This document shows, piece by piece, positions 33,738-43,190 of a DNA stretch of 64,000 nucleotides. The position numbers and the translations under genes are program-made. Position 1 is the first letter of the stretch; the number at the start of each line of letters is the position of its first letter. The stretch is from Castanea sativa (lineage: Eukaryota > Streptophyta > Magnoliopsida > Fagales > Fagaceae): contig NC_134013.1 of assembly GCF_040712315.1 (NCBI RefSeq), positions 42,390,001 through 42,454,000 of the forward strand, in the 5' to 3' direction. A model generated the notes under the pieces. It saw only the letters and a list, made by a program, of their open reading frames with translations. It did not search any database and was not told the DNA's origin.

Positions 33738-35365
33738 GAACAAGAGTTTGAGCATATACTTGAATAGTAAGAGCAGGCATAAGGCAAGTGATGTTGAACT
33801 CCTCATAATCCAACCCCTCAAGAAGCCACTCGGCATAGAAAACACCACTCCCCCACAAGTTGTATTCAGCATCAGTTGTGACGCAAGCATGAAATCAAGT
33901 GGGTCCCTCAAATTATGTGGGTCATCCCTACCCACCAACTGGCACCTCACCCTCTCCTCCAAGTATAGAGCCCTTAAGCTTGCTCCTTCAAGGGGTTGGG
34001 TAATCTCCGAAGCAATGAGAGTGGTAGGCTCCAAGTCTCAAGTAGCAGGAAAGGGCTAGCCGACCCATGAGGCCTAATTTACCTATAAAGGCACAAGGTT
34101 AGGAGGAGAGTATTCCAAGGGTAATACATGAAGAAGCATGAATAACTAGAACTCTTAAATTTACCTCATCTGAAGTCAACCTTGTAAGATGTGCCCTCAC
34201 TTGGTGAAAATCCCTTAAAACTAGGTCAGTGCCCAGAGTTATAAGGCCATACCTAACCACCCACCACTACGAAAAAAAACAGTAAAAGCCACAAGTTAGA
34301 TGTAAGATGATAGTTTGCAAAGTGACAGATGCAAAGTGACAGATGCAAGATGATAATTTTCAAGATAGTACAGTTTGTAAGACTACAAGCTATAAATGAA
34401 AGTGTAAAGAATGAAAAGAGAAATGACCTCAAGGAGCTTCCAAAGCCCCATAAGCTACCACAAAGTGCCCTAGCTGAGAGTGTCGAAGGTGGAGTAAAGA
34501 TAAGCAAGACATGCTTGCCCCCAGTTGGCCCTCAGTGCCTCTCCAAAGTCCTAGAAGAGGGTTAGCCACCTCAAAGACACCATTTGCCCACCATTGGCAA
34601 AAAGGTAGGCCAGAAGGAAAGCCCTAGCCATACAAACACATTCCTCTGTGGTCCTCTGTGGGAGGAACATATAATCTGACACCAAGTCGAAATAGCAAAT
34701 GGTCTTAGTAGAGTACTTCCTCCCAAACATGTCGTTGCCCAGCTGGACGCTTGACACACCGTCCAAACTAATGATTGCCCCCTCAAAGCTAGGACTAGTC
34801 ATGCAATAAAAGTCATAGGGAGCCATCGTCATCTCCCACTCGGCAATAAGAAAAGTATGGGTAATGTCCCACCACCTCTCAATAAGGCACTGCACCAAGG
34901 TGGCACTCGCAGACTTCTCTAGAAGAAAACTGATGATTGGCTCAAAACTTGCCTCCCGAATATAGCCCAAGGTGTGTACACATGAATATGAGCTGCGAAC
35001 GCAGGCCCGAGCCTATGCACGCAAAAACACAGACAAAAGCAGTTCTTCGACATTTACAAGGAAGCATCATCCAAAATCAATCCTAGACATGTTCCTACCC
35101 CTCCTAAAATGTCTAGTTTTCATCTAAACCCATCCCATAGAAAAACCTAAGCATTTACATGGCCAAAAACACATTTAAACCAAAAATTATAGAGAAACTT
35201 GAAAAAAAAAAAAAAAAAACTTACGGATTCACCCAGGGGAATGTGATTCTCTGGCCGGTGTGTCAATGGCAGAGGTTCCACCAACCTCGTGGCTCCACTC
35301 CAGTGGGTGAGATGGAAGGCATCAGAAGATACGATGTAGGAGGATTTCTTGGCCTTGGGTGCCAT
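33222..35365 (-). pseudogene. Gypsy-T antisense gene 2, multi-exon plant mobile domain relic
   Basis: Minus-strand gene antisense to pol. Exon 1 (35365-35225, 47 codons) starts MAPKAKKSSY and ends at donor GTAAGT. Exon 2 (about 34985-34428) has the plant-mobile-domain signature: ERWWDITHTFLIAEWEMTM, RKYSTKTICYFDLVSDYM, ARAFLLAYLFANGG, ANWGQACLAYLY, then a GT donor. Exon 3 (34266-34165, 34 codons, phase 0) encodes GLITLGTDLVLRDFHQVRAH. Exon 4 (34082-33760) has three stops near its start and a frame change before GVFYAEWLLEGLDYEEFN. Exon 5 (about 33640-33510) reads PPQIPWMVYDYGPDGFA. Exon 6 (33422-33222, 66 codons) ends in an acidic Asp/Gly-rich tail and TGA. Acceptors of exons 2 and 5 and the exon 5 donor are unresolved. 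Plant mobile domains occur in retroelements and in host silencing proteins such as MAIL1; function here is unknown. Confidence 0.72.
33689..33734. repeat. (AG)23 microsatellite in an antisense-gene intron
   Basis: Pure AG repeat; on the minus strand it is (CT)n just upstream of antisense exon 5, where a polypyrimidine tract would lie. Confidence 0.93.
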
Positions 35366-35578
35366 TGGAGAGGATAATGAGAAAATGAGAAAATCAGAGG
35401 CTTTAAGAGGATGAGAAAGTCAAGAAGTAAGGAAAAAAAAGAGGGGAGGTAGGTTTTTGTAGAGAGGAATTGTGAAGAATATGAAGAGGTGAGGGAGATG
35501 AAGAGAATGAAGAAAAAGAAGAAAAGAAACAGTTGGTAATCGTTGGAGAAAATGAAAAGTCGGGAACACACCTAATGG

Positions 35579-35627
35579 CTAAACTACGTATAGTTTAGGC
35601 CTCACCGCTAAACTACGTGTAATTTAG
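35579..35627. repeat. Two ACGT-centred inverted repeats upstream of antisense gene 2
   Basis: CTAAACTACGTATAGTTTAG (35579-35598) has perfect 8-base arms; CTAAACTACGTGTAATTTAG (35608-35627) has one mismatch. They lie 214-262 bp upstream of the antisense ATG, across a CT-rich stretch (minus strand) that looks like a 5' untranslated region. ACGT cores resemble plant bZIP sites; a regulatory role is only inferred. Confidence 0.6.
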
Positions 35628-35759
35628 TCATGAACAAAAAAAAAAACTCTTTCTTTCATAAAAGGAGGGACATCTCAAGACTTCCGCAATTAGACACAAA
35701 ATTATCAAAAGACTCCCCAGTAAGCGGCAAAGGAAGTAGAAGACTCTTCCCTCGATCAT

Positions 35760-36110
35760 ACCATCAAGAATAATCCCCAGTGGTTCAAGCACATTAAGAA
35801 TAATCCCCAGTGGATCAAGCACATCAAGAATCATCCTTGATGGATCAAGCACATCAAGAATCATCTCCAATGGTTCAAGCACATTGAGAACCTTCCCTAG
35901 CGGATTAAGCATATCAAACATTAACCTCAGTAAGGAAGTAGAAGCTCTTCCTCGATATTTCAAGCATTTCAAGCAAATTATCCCTAGTGAAGGAAGCAAA
36001 AGATTCTTCCTCGAATGGATCAAACCTATCAAGCATCATACCTATGGAAAAGGCAGAAGATTCTTCCCCGATGGACCCAAGTACACCAAAGCAAGTCCCC
36101 AATGATGAAG
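35760..36110. repeat. Minisatellite of about 33-36 bp in the Gypsy-T 3' region
   Basis: Tandem units such as GGATCAAGCACATCAAGAAT with CATCCCCAGT-type spacers; best preserved from 35770 to 35910 and decaying to 36110. A related pattern (GAAGATTCTTCCCCGATGG with ACCAAAGCAA) recurs at 36050-36260. The minus-strand frame gives a periodic LNVLEPLG/LDVLDP peptide that only reflects the repeat. Confidence 0.82.
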
Positions 36111-36658
36111 TAGAAGATTTTTTTTAAATGTGTCAAATATCATCCCTATGAAGGAAGTAGAAAACTCTTCCTCAATAATTCAGGCATATTAAGCATCATA
36201 CCTATGGAGAAGGCAGAAGATTCTTCCCCAATGGGTCCAAGTACACCAAAGCAAATCCCCAATGAGGAAGCAGAAGGCCAACCCGAGGCAAGAGCCCCGG
36301 ATGGACACCACAAAAACTATATCCGCTTGTTGTTTGTTGGGTTAGCTCATAAGAGCACCTTTGTTTGTTTGTTTTCTTTTCTCTTTTTTTTCGTTTTTAG
36401 TGACTCTAGGATAGTGAGTCACTCACCATTTGCTTGCAAGTGGTAAAACTAGTTCTAGGATAGTGAACCTATCGTTGCTCGTTTCCTGAGCAACAAAGGT
36501 GGAACTTCAGACATACGAATCTCATGCAGCTCTTCAGAGTTGAACCCCGCCCCATGTATGCATGATGTGTGTCGGGTGCGATGGTTGGGCCTGAGCCGTA
36601 CATTGAAACAAAATGTTTTGTCTCTTACTATTTTGATTCTGTTAGCAAAGCTCACAAA

Positions 36659-36674
36659 TCAAAAAAGGGGCATT
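36659..36674 (+). other. Polypurine tract of Gypsy-T
   Basis: TCAAAAAAGGGGCATT directly before the TGTAGAC start of the LTR, marking it as the 3' LTR of a plus-strand element and fixing the orientation of Gypsy-T. Confidence 0.82.
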
Positions 36675-37618
36675 TGTAGACAACGCATTTTGTACCTCTT
36701 ACTACTCGGGCCCCCGTTCCCCAATGATGCTCGAACTCTAAGGCCCAAGGCCAATTTAGAGCCTAATCAGATGTTAAATTGACTTGAGAAGTGTTAAAAT
36801 GAAAAATATAACCTTTTAAATGAGCAAAAATCTATTTTTGAAAATAAAATGATCAAAGTAACACTTGGCCTGCGTATATGGGTCACGGCCTACGTACGCG
36901 AGCCAAAGCATGCATATGCAGGCACATTCCTAAGTACGCAGCTAGGGTTTCAGAAGCATAAGAAAGACAAGTTTTCAACAATAATGGCTGAGATTTGGAA
37001 TGAATCCCACATCGTTTGGGAACCGTTCCAAACCCCATTTTCTCAACTGTAAAAAGCCTTACATGGTATAATTTCAAAACACACAAAAATCCCACGAAAA
37101 AAACCTAAGATTCACTAGAAAATAACGAATCAAAAGGAAGTTTTTCACAAAACCCCCTCAAGTAAATTTTATTTGTTCGGGACCTTTTCTGGCCCAAATC
37201 CTTTTAGTTTAACATTGCTAATCACTTTCTTATTAGTTTGTGAACAGATTTGACTGAGGGGAATGGTCAAAATCAAGCTTGGAAAGCTTTTGTTTAAGGT
37301 ATTAAGTCTAACCCTTCTTTTATATTTTTCTTCCTTTTCTGTTTTTCTTTTGTGTTTTAATCCTGTCTTCTTGCTTAGTTTATGTTTGTACATGTTTGTT
37401 TAGTTTATTCCTTTGGTTCTTTTCATATTTTTGTGTACATTAGGTTGCTAGTTTATTGTTTTAAAGTTTTGCTATGCTTCTATGTTTTTAGGTTTTCTAG
37501 ACAAGGTTATGCATACTCATGATCTAGCCTATGAACGCAGGCTTGAATATGCGTACGCAGACCTGTTCTAGCGTGCGTGATGCCTTTGCCCAGAAACCCT
37601 AGTTTTTATTATTATTTT
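36675..37618 (+). repeat. 3' LTR of Gypsy-T, first part
   Basis: Starts TGTAGACAACGCATTTTG. About 944 bp to the Gypsy-G copy 2 insertion; continues at 42495. It contains clusters of TGCGTACGCA-like motifs (36866-36945, 37513-37575) and is homologous to 17972-16587 (minus) and 56908-57759. Confidence 0.88.
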
Positions 37619-38420
37619 TGATGCGAACCTCAATCGACACGCTTTGAGACCCAACAAAAATATTGGAATATTTAACCCAGGAAAGCTAAAAATCAGATTT
37701 ATGATAGAAACCCTGACCCAACGTTTATAATCGAAACGCGAACCAAAGGTATAAATTGACCTTGACCCAATGATTATAAAGAATCACGAACCAAAGGTAT
37801 AAAGTTTGAACGCCACAAGGAAGAATCCTTGATAAGTTCACAGTTCTTGAAGAACCAAAAGAGAGCAAAGCCTCACCTTTTCTGAATTTTATTCAACAAT
37901 AATATGAAAAAAACGTTTACAGACTTCAGAGCCTATTTAAGGACTCCACAAAACTTGACAGACAAGAAAATATATTCTGAAATAACTCCTAATTGATACC
38001 TTACCATATCAAGAATCAAGTTTGACTTAAAAAGCATTAAATGCACCTAAAAACAAGGAAAATACTAAAAAAATGTACTAAATAATAAAACCCTAAATAA
38101 AAGCTGATTTGGTCTGAAATTAGCAGATCCAAAATAGGAAAAAATCTACCTTAATTGATACAGAGCTGAAAAGTCAATCATCCATTAATTCATGCCATAA
38201 ATCACTCCCAATTAAGTTTAATCAGTCCTAAATAGCTTGAATTAAATTTAGAACACTTTCATCTTCCTGTGGGCCAAGCTTGCAATATCCTACGTTATAA
38301 TTAGCCCAAATCTCTTGAATCAGCCCATTAAGTGCTTCTTGGATCTTCTTGGATCTTGCTTTTGTAATAGGCCCAACTGGAACATGCAATGGATCCTTGA
38401 ATGCTTGTTGATTCTCATCA
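37619..38420 (-). repeat. 3' LTR of Gypsy-G copy 2
   Basis: 802 bp, plus strand TGATGCGAACC to TTCTCATCA, preceded on the minus strand by a PPT and followed by the target duplication ATTTT. Confidence 0.95.
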
Positions 38421-38430
38421 TTCCCCCTCT
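38421..38430 (-). other. Polypurine tract of Gypsy-G copy 2
   Basis: Minus strand AGAGGGGGAA immediately before the LTR start TGATGAG. The pol stop codon overlaps it: NPFE is followed by a TAG inside the tract. Confidence 0.85.
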
Positions 38431-39547
38431 ATTCAAAAGGATTTGTCCTCGAATCTTCACCTACATCAAAAGGAGAAAGATCAGAAACGTTAAATGTAGC
38501 ACTAATGTTATACTCACCTGGGAGATCCAACTTGTATGCATTATCATTGATTCTCTCAAGAACTTGAAATGGACCATCCCCTCTAGGATGCAGCTTAGAC
38601 CGCCTACGAGCTGGAAATCTTTCTTTTCTCATATGCACCCAAACCCAATCACCCGGTTCAAAGAGGACTTGTCGACGGCCCTTGTTGGCTTTGGTCGCAT
38701 ATTGCCCATTTTTCTTCTCTATATGTTGCCGTACACTTTCATGGAGTTTCTTCACCAACTCAGCCTTCTTCTCACCATCCAAACTAGTCATTTCATTAAC
38801 TGATAAAGGTAGCAAATCCAAAGGAGTTAGTGGGTCAAAATCATAAACAATCTCAAATGGAAAAAAATTAGTAGTAGAATGAACACTCAGATTATATGCA
38901 AACTCAATGAATGGCAAACGATCCCCCCAATTTTTCAAGTTCTTCTGAATTATAGTACGCAACTCCTCAACTTGAATTTGAAGTTCCTTTATCTCCTCCA
39001 GATTAATCCTATTAGCTGATCGGTTAGGAATTGTGGCACCTGGCACAAAATCGATTTGATGCTCTATTCCTCTTATAGGTGGCAATCCACTAGGAACATC
39101 ATTAGGAAACACGTCCTCATATTCCTGCAACAAAGAGACAACAACACTAGGCAAAGATTTGTCAAGTTCGTTAGTATTAAAACACACCTCTTTGTACAAG
39201 AGTACAAATATAGGCTGTTTTGTATAAAAAACACTCTTGACATCACTCGCTTTAGCATAAAAACTCCCTTGTTTTTTTGTTTTTCTCTCATTTTTTCCAC
39301 CCTCAACTGTCTTTTCACTCTTTTTTATGGTTTCACTCTCTTTTTTATGGTCACACTCTTTTATTCTTTCACTCTCTTTCTCAATCTCACAATTTTTCAC
39401 TTCATTTTCTCTTTTCAGTTTCACTTGATCTTCATACACTTGTCTCGGAGTCAACGGTACAAGAGTAATGGTTTTACTATCTTTAACAAAAGAATACCTA
39501 TTCTTGAACCCATCATGATTGACTCTCCTGTCAAACTGCCATGGCAC
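38429..39547 (-). pseudogene. Deletion-fused pol: protease end and RT start joined to integrase C-terminus
   Basis: A 372-residue open frame. The N-terminal part is the protease/RT linker ([28 protein letters not shown]) with a Lys/Glu-rich low-complexity segment, and the first RT region (ELDKSLPSVVVSLLQEYEDVFP, LPPIRGIEHQIDFVPGA). At about 38957 (VEEL then RTIIQKN) it jumps to the integrase C-terminal region (NWGDRLPFIEFAYNLSVHST, RFPARRRSKLHPRGDGPFQV). All RT, RNase H and integrase catalytic residues are gone, yet the frame stays open to the normal pol stop. A one-base frameshift near 39548 separates it from gag-protease. Confidence 0.88.
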
Positions 39548-41109
39548 CCCAATAAAATGTGACCCGCTTGCATTGGAACAACATCACAAAGTACTTCATA
39601 CTTGTACCTCCCAATTGAAAAAGAAACCAGTACTTGCTTATTTACCTTAACTTCTGCACAATCATTCAACCACTGCAACTTATATGGTCTAGGGTGTTTC
39701 AAGGTAGGTAAATTCAATTTTTCAACTAAAGTAGTACTAGCCACATTAGTACAGCTCCCCCCATCTATAATCATACTACATACCTTGTTGTTGACGTGGC
39801 ATCTAGTGTGAAAAATGTTCTCCCTTTGTTGTTCCATGTCATCCTCTTTGACTTGGGCACTTAAAGCACACCTTGCAACAAGCGACTCACCCTCCACTGG
39901 ATACTCCACTTCATCATCACAAGCATCCTCAAGTGATGGAATGTAGTCATCATCTTCCTCGCTTTCAGTTTCCACCTCTCCATCAATACGTGCGATCATG
40001 GTCCTCTTATTTGGGCATTGTGAAGCAATATGACCTACTCCCAAACAATGAAAACACTTAATATCACGATTACGAGTCTGGGATTCATTTTTACCTTTGT
40101 TGACACTGGGAGCTTCATCTCTCCTTTTTTGTGGTTCGGATTTGGACTTTAAAACAACCCCTTCGTCTTTCCTCCCATTTGACCTCCATGAAGTAGAGGA
40201 GCCCGGATTTTGAAATGACCGAATTCCTTTCCTTTTAAGCTGTCGTTCCACCTTTATTGCCATGTGCACCATGTCCTCCAACTCTACGTAGTGCTGCAAC
40301 TCCACCACGTTGGCAATGTCCCGATTCAGCCCATTCAGAAACCTTGCCATGGTAGCTTCTCTATCCTCCTCTACATTTGCCCGAATCATGGCAATCTCCA
40401 TCTCCTTGTGGTAGTCATCCACGCTCCTATAGCCTTGAGTAAGACTCTGTAATTTCTGATACAAGTCTCTATAGTAGTGACTAGGAACAAACCGCCTTCT
40501 CATGATTGCCTTCATTTCCTCCCAACTCTCAATAGGTCTCTCACGGTTTCTCCTTCTGTTCATCACAAGTTGATCCCACCATATAATAGCATAGTCAGTA
40601 AACTCAATGACAGCAAGTTTTACCTTTTTCTCCTCGGAGTAATTGTGGCACTCAAAGATTAACTCCACCTTCTTCTCCCACTCCAAGTATGCTTCTGGAT
40701 CATTTTTCCCTTGGAATGTGGGTATTTTCATTTTTATGTTTCCTAGGTTCCTATCAATCCCATCTTGCCATCTTGGATCTCTTCGGAAACCTCCATCACG
40801 CCTTTCTCTCCTTGGCACAAACCTGCCTTCATTGTTCAGTGAAGCTTGATCTTCTTCATCTTCAAACTCATCCTCGTGGTAGTCATCAGAATCATTCATG
40901 TGAGAACGCCTTTCTTGCCTTCTAGCATTAGGGCCTCTTTGGGGACGCTCCTCACGCAAAGTAGCAATAACAGTGTCTTGCCTATCCATCCGATCCCGAA
41001 TCTCATTAAACACCACGTTCATGCGTTCAAATTGTTGTTGCATAGCCTGTAAAATGATGGACGACTCCTCCCCTCCTTCCCTATTTGATGTTTCACACCT
41101 GAAAGACAT
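39548..41109 (-). CDS. gag and protease (Gypsy-G copy 2)
   Basis: Open frame of about 520 residues from the ATG at 41109-41107 ([17 protein letters not shown]) to the frameshift, beyond which it runs out of frame to 39451. It has an Arg/Glu-rich N-terminus, the retrotransposon gag domain ([40 protein letters not shown]), a CCHC knuckle [14 protein letters not shown], and an aspartic protease whose active site reads [12 protein letters not shown] with flap-side MQAGHILLG. No stop interrupts gag, unlike nearly every other coding region here. I chose this ATG because copy 1 shares it. Confidence 0.85.
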
Positions 41110-41678
41110 ACTTTTGAAACAACAGAGAATTGGTAGAAATAATTCCTCACAACACTCCCTCACGTGTTTGCACTCAAATTATGTCACTCCCACTCGTGTT
41201 TCGCTCTTAAATTGGCTTTTTCCCGATATTAGTCTCACACTCTCTTGCCTTTTCTCACTCGTTGCTTCGCCTTTTTAGTTCTGCAATGCACTAACAAACT
41301 TGATCAAGAAATTCAACTTGTAGTGTTAAAACAAATACCAATGGTAAGAAAATATGAAAGAAATACTAAATCAAAGAAAGAAATACCAAATCAAAGGAAG
41401 AAGACAAAAGAAAACAATATTTTGGTCTGAGAGAACTGAAACTACAAACAAATTTATTTTTTTATTTTTGTTTTTTTGCTATTTCCTTTCAGACGTCTTT
41501 TTTTTCACGTTTTTTTTTTTTTTTTTTTTTTTTGGGAACTGGGTGCACGATTTTAACCTAGTACACTTCAACAAAAACAAAAAAATAAGAACAATGAATG
41601 AAGAACACAACAGAAACAGGATAGGATGATAGCAGGAAACAAAAGATAAAGGGATAGAAAACTGATTTTAGAACCTGT

Positions 41679-41690
41679 GCTCTGATACCA
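41679..41690 (-). other. Primer binding site of Gypsy-G copy 2
   Basis: Minus strand TGGTATCAGAGC, two bases from the 5' LTR; same site as copy 1. Confidence 0.92.
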
Positions 41691-41692
41691 AA

Positions 41693-42494
41693 TGATGCGA
41701 ACCTCAATCGACACGCTTTGAGACCCAACAAAAATATTGGAATATTTAACCCAGGAAAGCTAAAAATCAGATTTATGATAGAAACCCTGACCCAACGTTT
41801 ATAATTGAAACGCGAACCAAAAGTATAAATTGACCTTGACCCAATGATTATAAAGAATCATGAACCAAAGGTATAAAGTTTGAACGCCACAAGGAAGAAT
41901 CCTTGATAAGTTCACAGTTCTTGAAGAACCAAAAGAGAGCAAAGCCTCACCTTTTCTGAATTTTATTCAACAATAATCTGAAAAAAACGTTTACAGACTT
42001 CAGAGCCTATTTAAGGACTCCACAAAACTTGACAGACAAGAAAATATATTCTGAAATAACTCCTAATTGATACCTTACCATATCAGGAATCAAGTTTGAC
42101 CTAAAAAGCATTAAATGCACCTAAAAACAAGGAAAATACCTAAAAAACGTACTAAATAATAAAACCCTAAATAAAAGCTGATTTGGTCTGAAATTAGCAG
42201 ATCCAAAATAGGAAAAAATCTGCCTTAACTGATACAGAGCTGGAAAGTCAATTAGCCATTAATTCATGCCATAAATCACTCCCAATTAAGTCAGATCAGC
42301 CCTAAATAGCTTGAATTAAATTTAGAACACTTTCATCTTCCTTTGGGCCAAGCTTGCAATATCCTGCGTTAGAATCAGCCCAAATCTCTTGAATCAGCCC
42401 ATTAAGTGCTTCTTGGATCTTCTTGGATCTTGCTTTTGTAATAGGCCCAACTGGAACATGCAATGGATCCTTGAATGCTTGTTGATTCTCATCA
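41693..42494 (-). repeat. 5' LTR of Gypsy-G copy 2
   Basis: 802 bp, plus strand TGATGCGAACC to TTCTCATCA, adjoining the PBS on one side and the target duplication ATTTT on the other. Confidence 0.95.
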
Positions 42495-43180
42495 ATTTTG
42501 TTTCTGCATTCACATGTTTGTTTTATGTAGCTTCTTTTTTTACATGTTCAAGCCCTATGAGTTCTTGTTCACCTTTCAACATGTTTGTTTGTCTTTAACA
42601 TGCTTAGATTAGGGTTTTATGTTTGTTTCTTGCCTTGATGTCATAAACACGCATTCACATACTCATTCATGATGCCATAGTTGCTGAGATGCTGCAAGGT
42701 AAGTAAGATAAGTCATGCATTCACATGAACATGAATGTTTTTTGTTTAATTCTCTTACACATGTGTATCGCCTTGTCTATAACATGTTTTCCTTGCTGTG
42801 ATGATATGTTTGTTGCCGTGCTTAGGTGGCTGCTTTGTTTGATACATGATAGGTTTTCACATGCTAGGGTTTCTTTTGTATTTGACTCTTTTGCTTTAGA
42901 ATGATAAGTTGTTGTTTTGGGATAAAGATGTCATGTTGTATACTTAGATGTATGCTGGTGTGTGTGTGTGTGAGTATAAATGCAAGTGTTGGTCGCGCTT
43001 TTAATAAGGTTAAGACGTAAAACATAATGATAGGAGGTTAACCTTAGGGTTAGGCAATCTTGGGTGCCTAACACCTTCCTAAGAGCTAACCGAAACTCCG
43101 AATTCATACTCTTGTAATAAGATCAAATGTCATTCCTTGAAAGGATGCTATATTCATGGTTCCTAAACTATATAACTAGG
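42495..43180 (+). repeat. 3' LTR of Gypsy-T, second part
   Basis: Continuation after the Gypsy-G insertion, with the T-rich and ACATGTTTG-rich composition also seen (reverse complemented) at 16590-17300. The end is placed before TGGCGACTCC at 43181, which resembles a primer binding site; the exact end is uncertain because no second intact LTR is present. Confidence 0.7.
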
Positions 43181-43190
43181 TGGCGACTCC

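Larger units (their letters stand above)
37619..42494 (-). mobile_element. Gypsy-G copy 2, internally deleted minus-strand Ty3/gypsy element
   Basis: A 4876-bp element with two 802-bp LTRs (roughly 3% different by eye), PBS, gag, protease, PPT and exact 5-bp target duplication ATTTT (37614-37618 and 42495-42499) in the Gypsy-T 3' LTR. Most of RT, all of RNase H, and the integrase zinc finger and catalytic core are absent, so it would depend on another element for replication and integration. Confidence 0.95.
17973..43190 (+). mobile_element. Gypsy-T, large plus-strand Ty3/gypsy element with antisense genes, split by three insertions
   Basis: Remaining parts are pol (17973-22671 and 30722-30951), a 5.7-kb 3' region with two antisense genes, a PPT, and a 3' LTR (36675-37618 and 42495-43180). 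Insertions are a Copia solo LTR, Copia-C and Gypsy-G copy 2, each with clear target duplications. gag and protease are absent and the left edge abuts an inverted LTR. Antisense extra genes between pol and the 3' LTR are a known feature of some plant Tat-type gypsy elements, which fits the RT type. Confidence 0.85.

Noticed and set aside
35628..36032. Minus-strand frame with repeated LNVLEPLG/LDVLDP units
   Set aside because: The periodicity follows the underlying DNA minisatellite, and the start is not supported.
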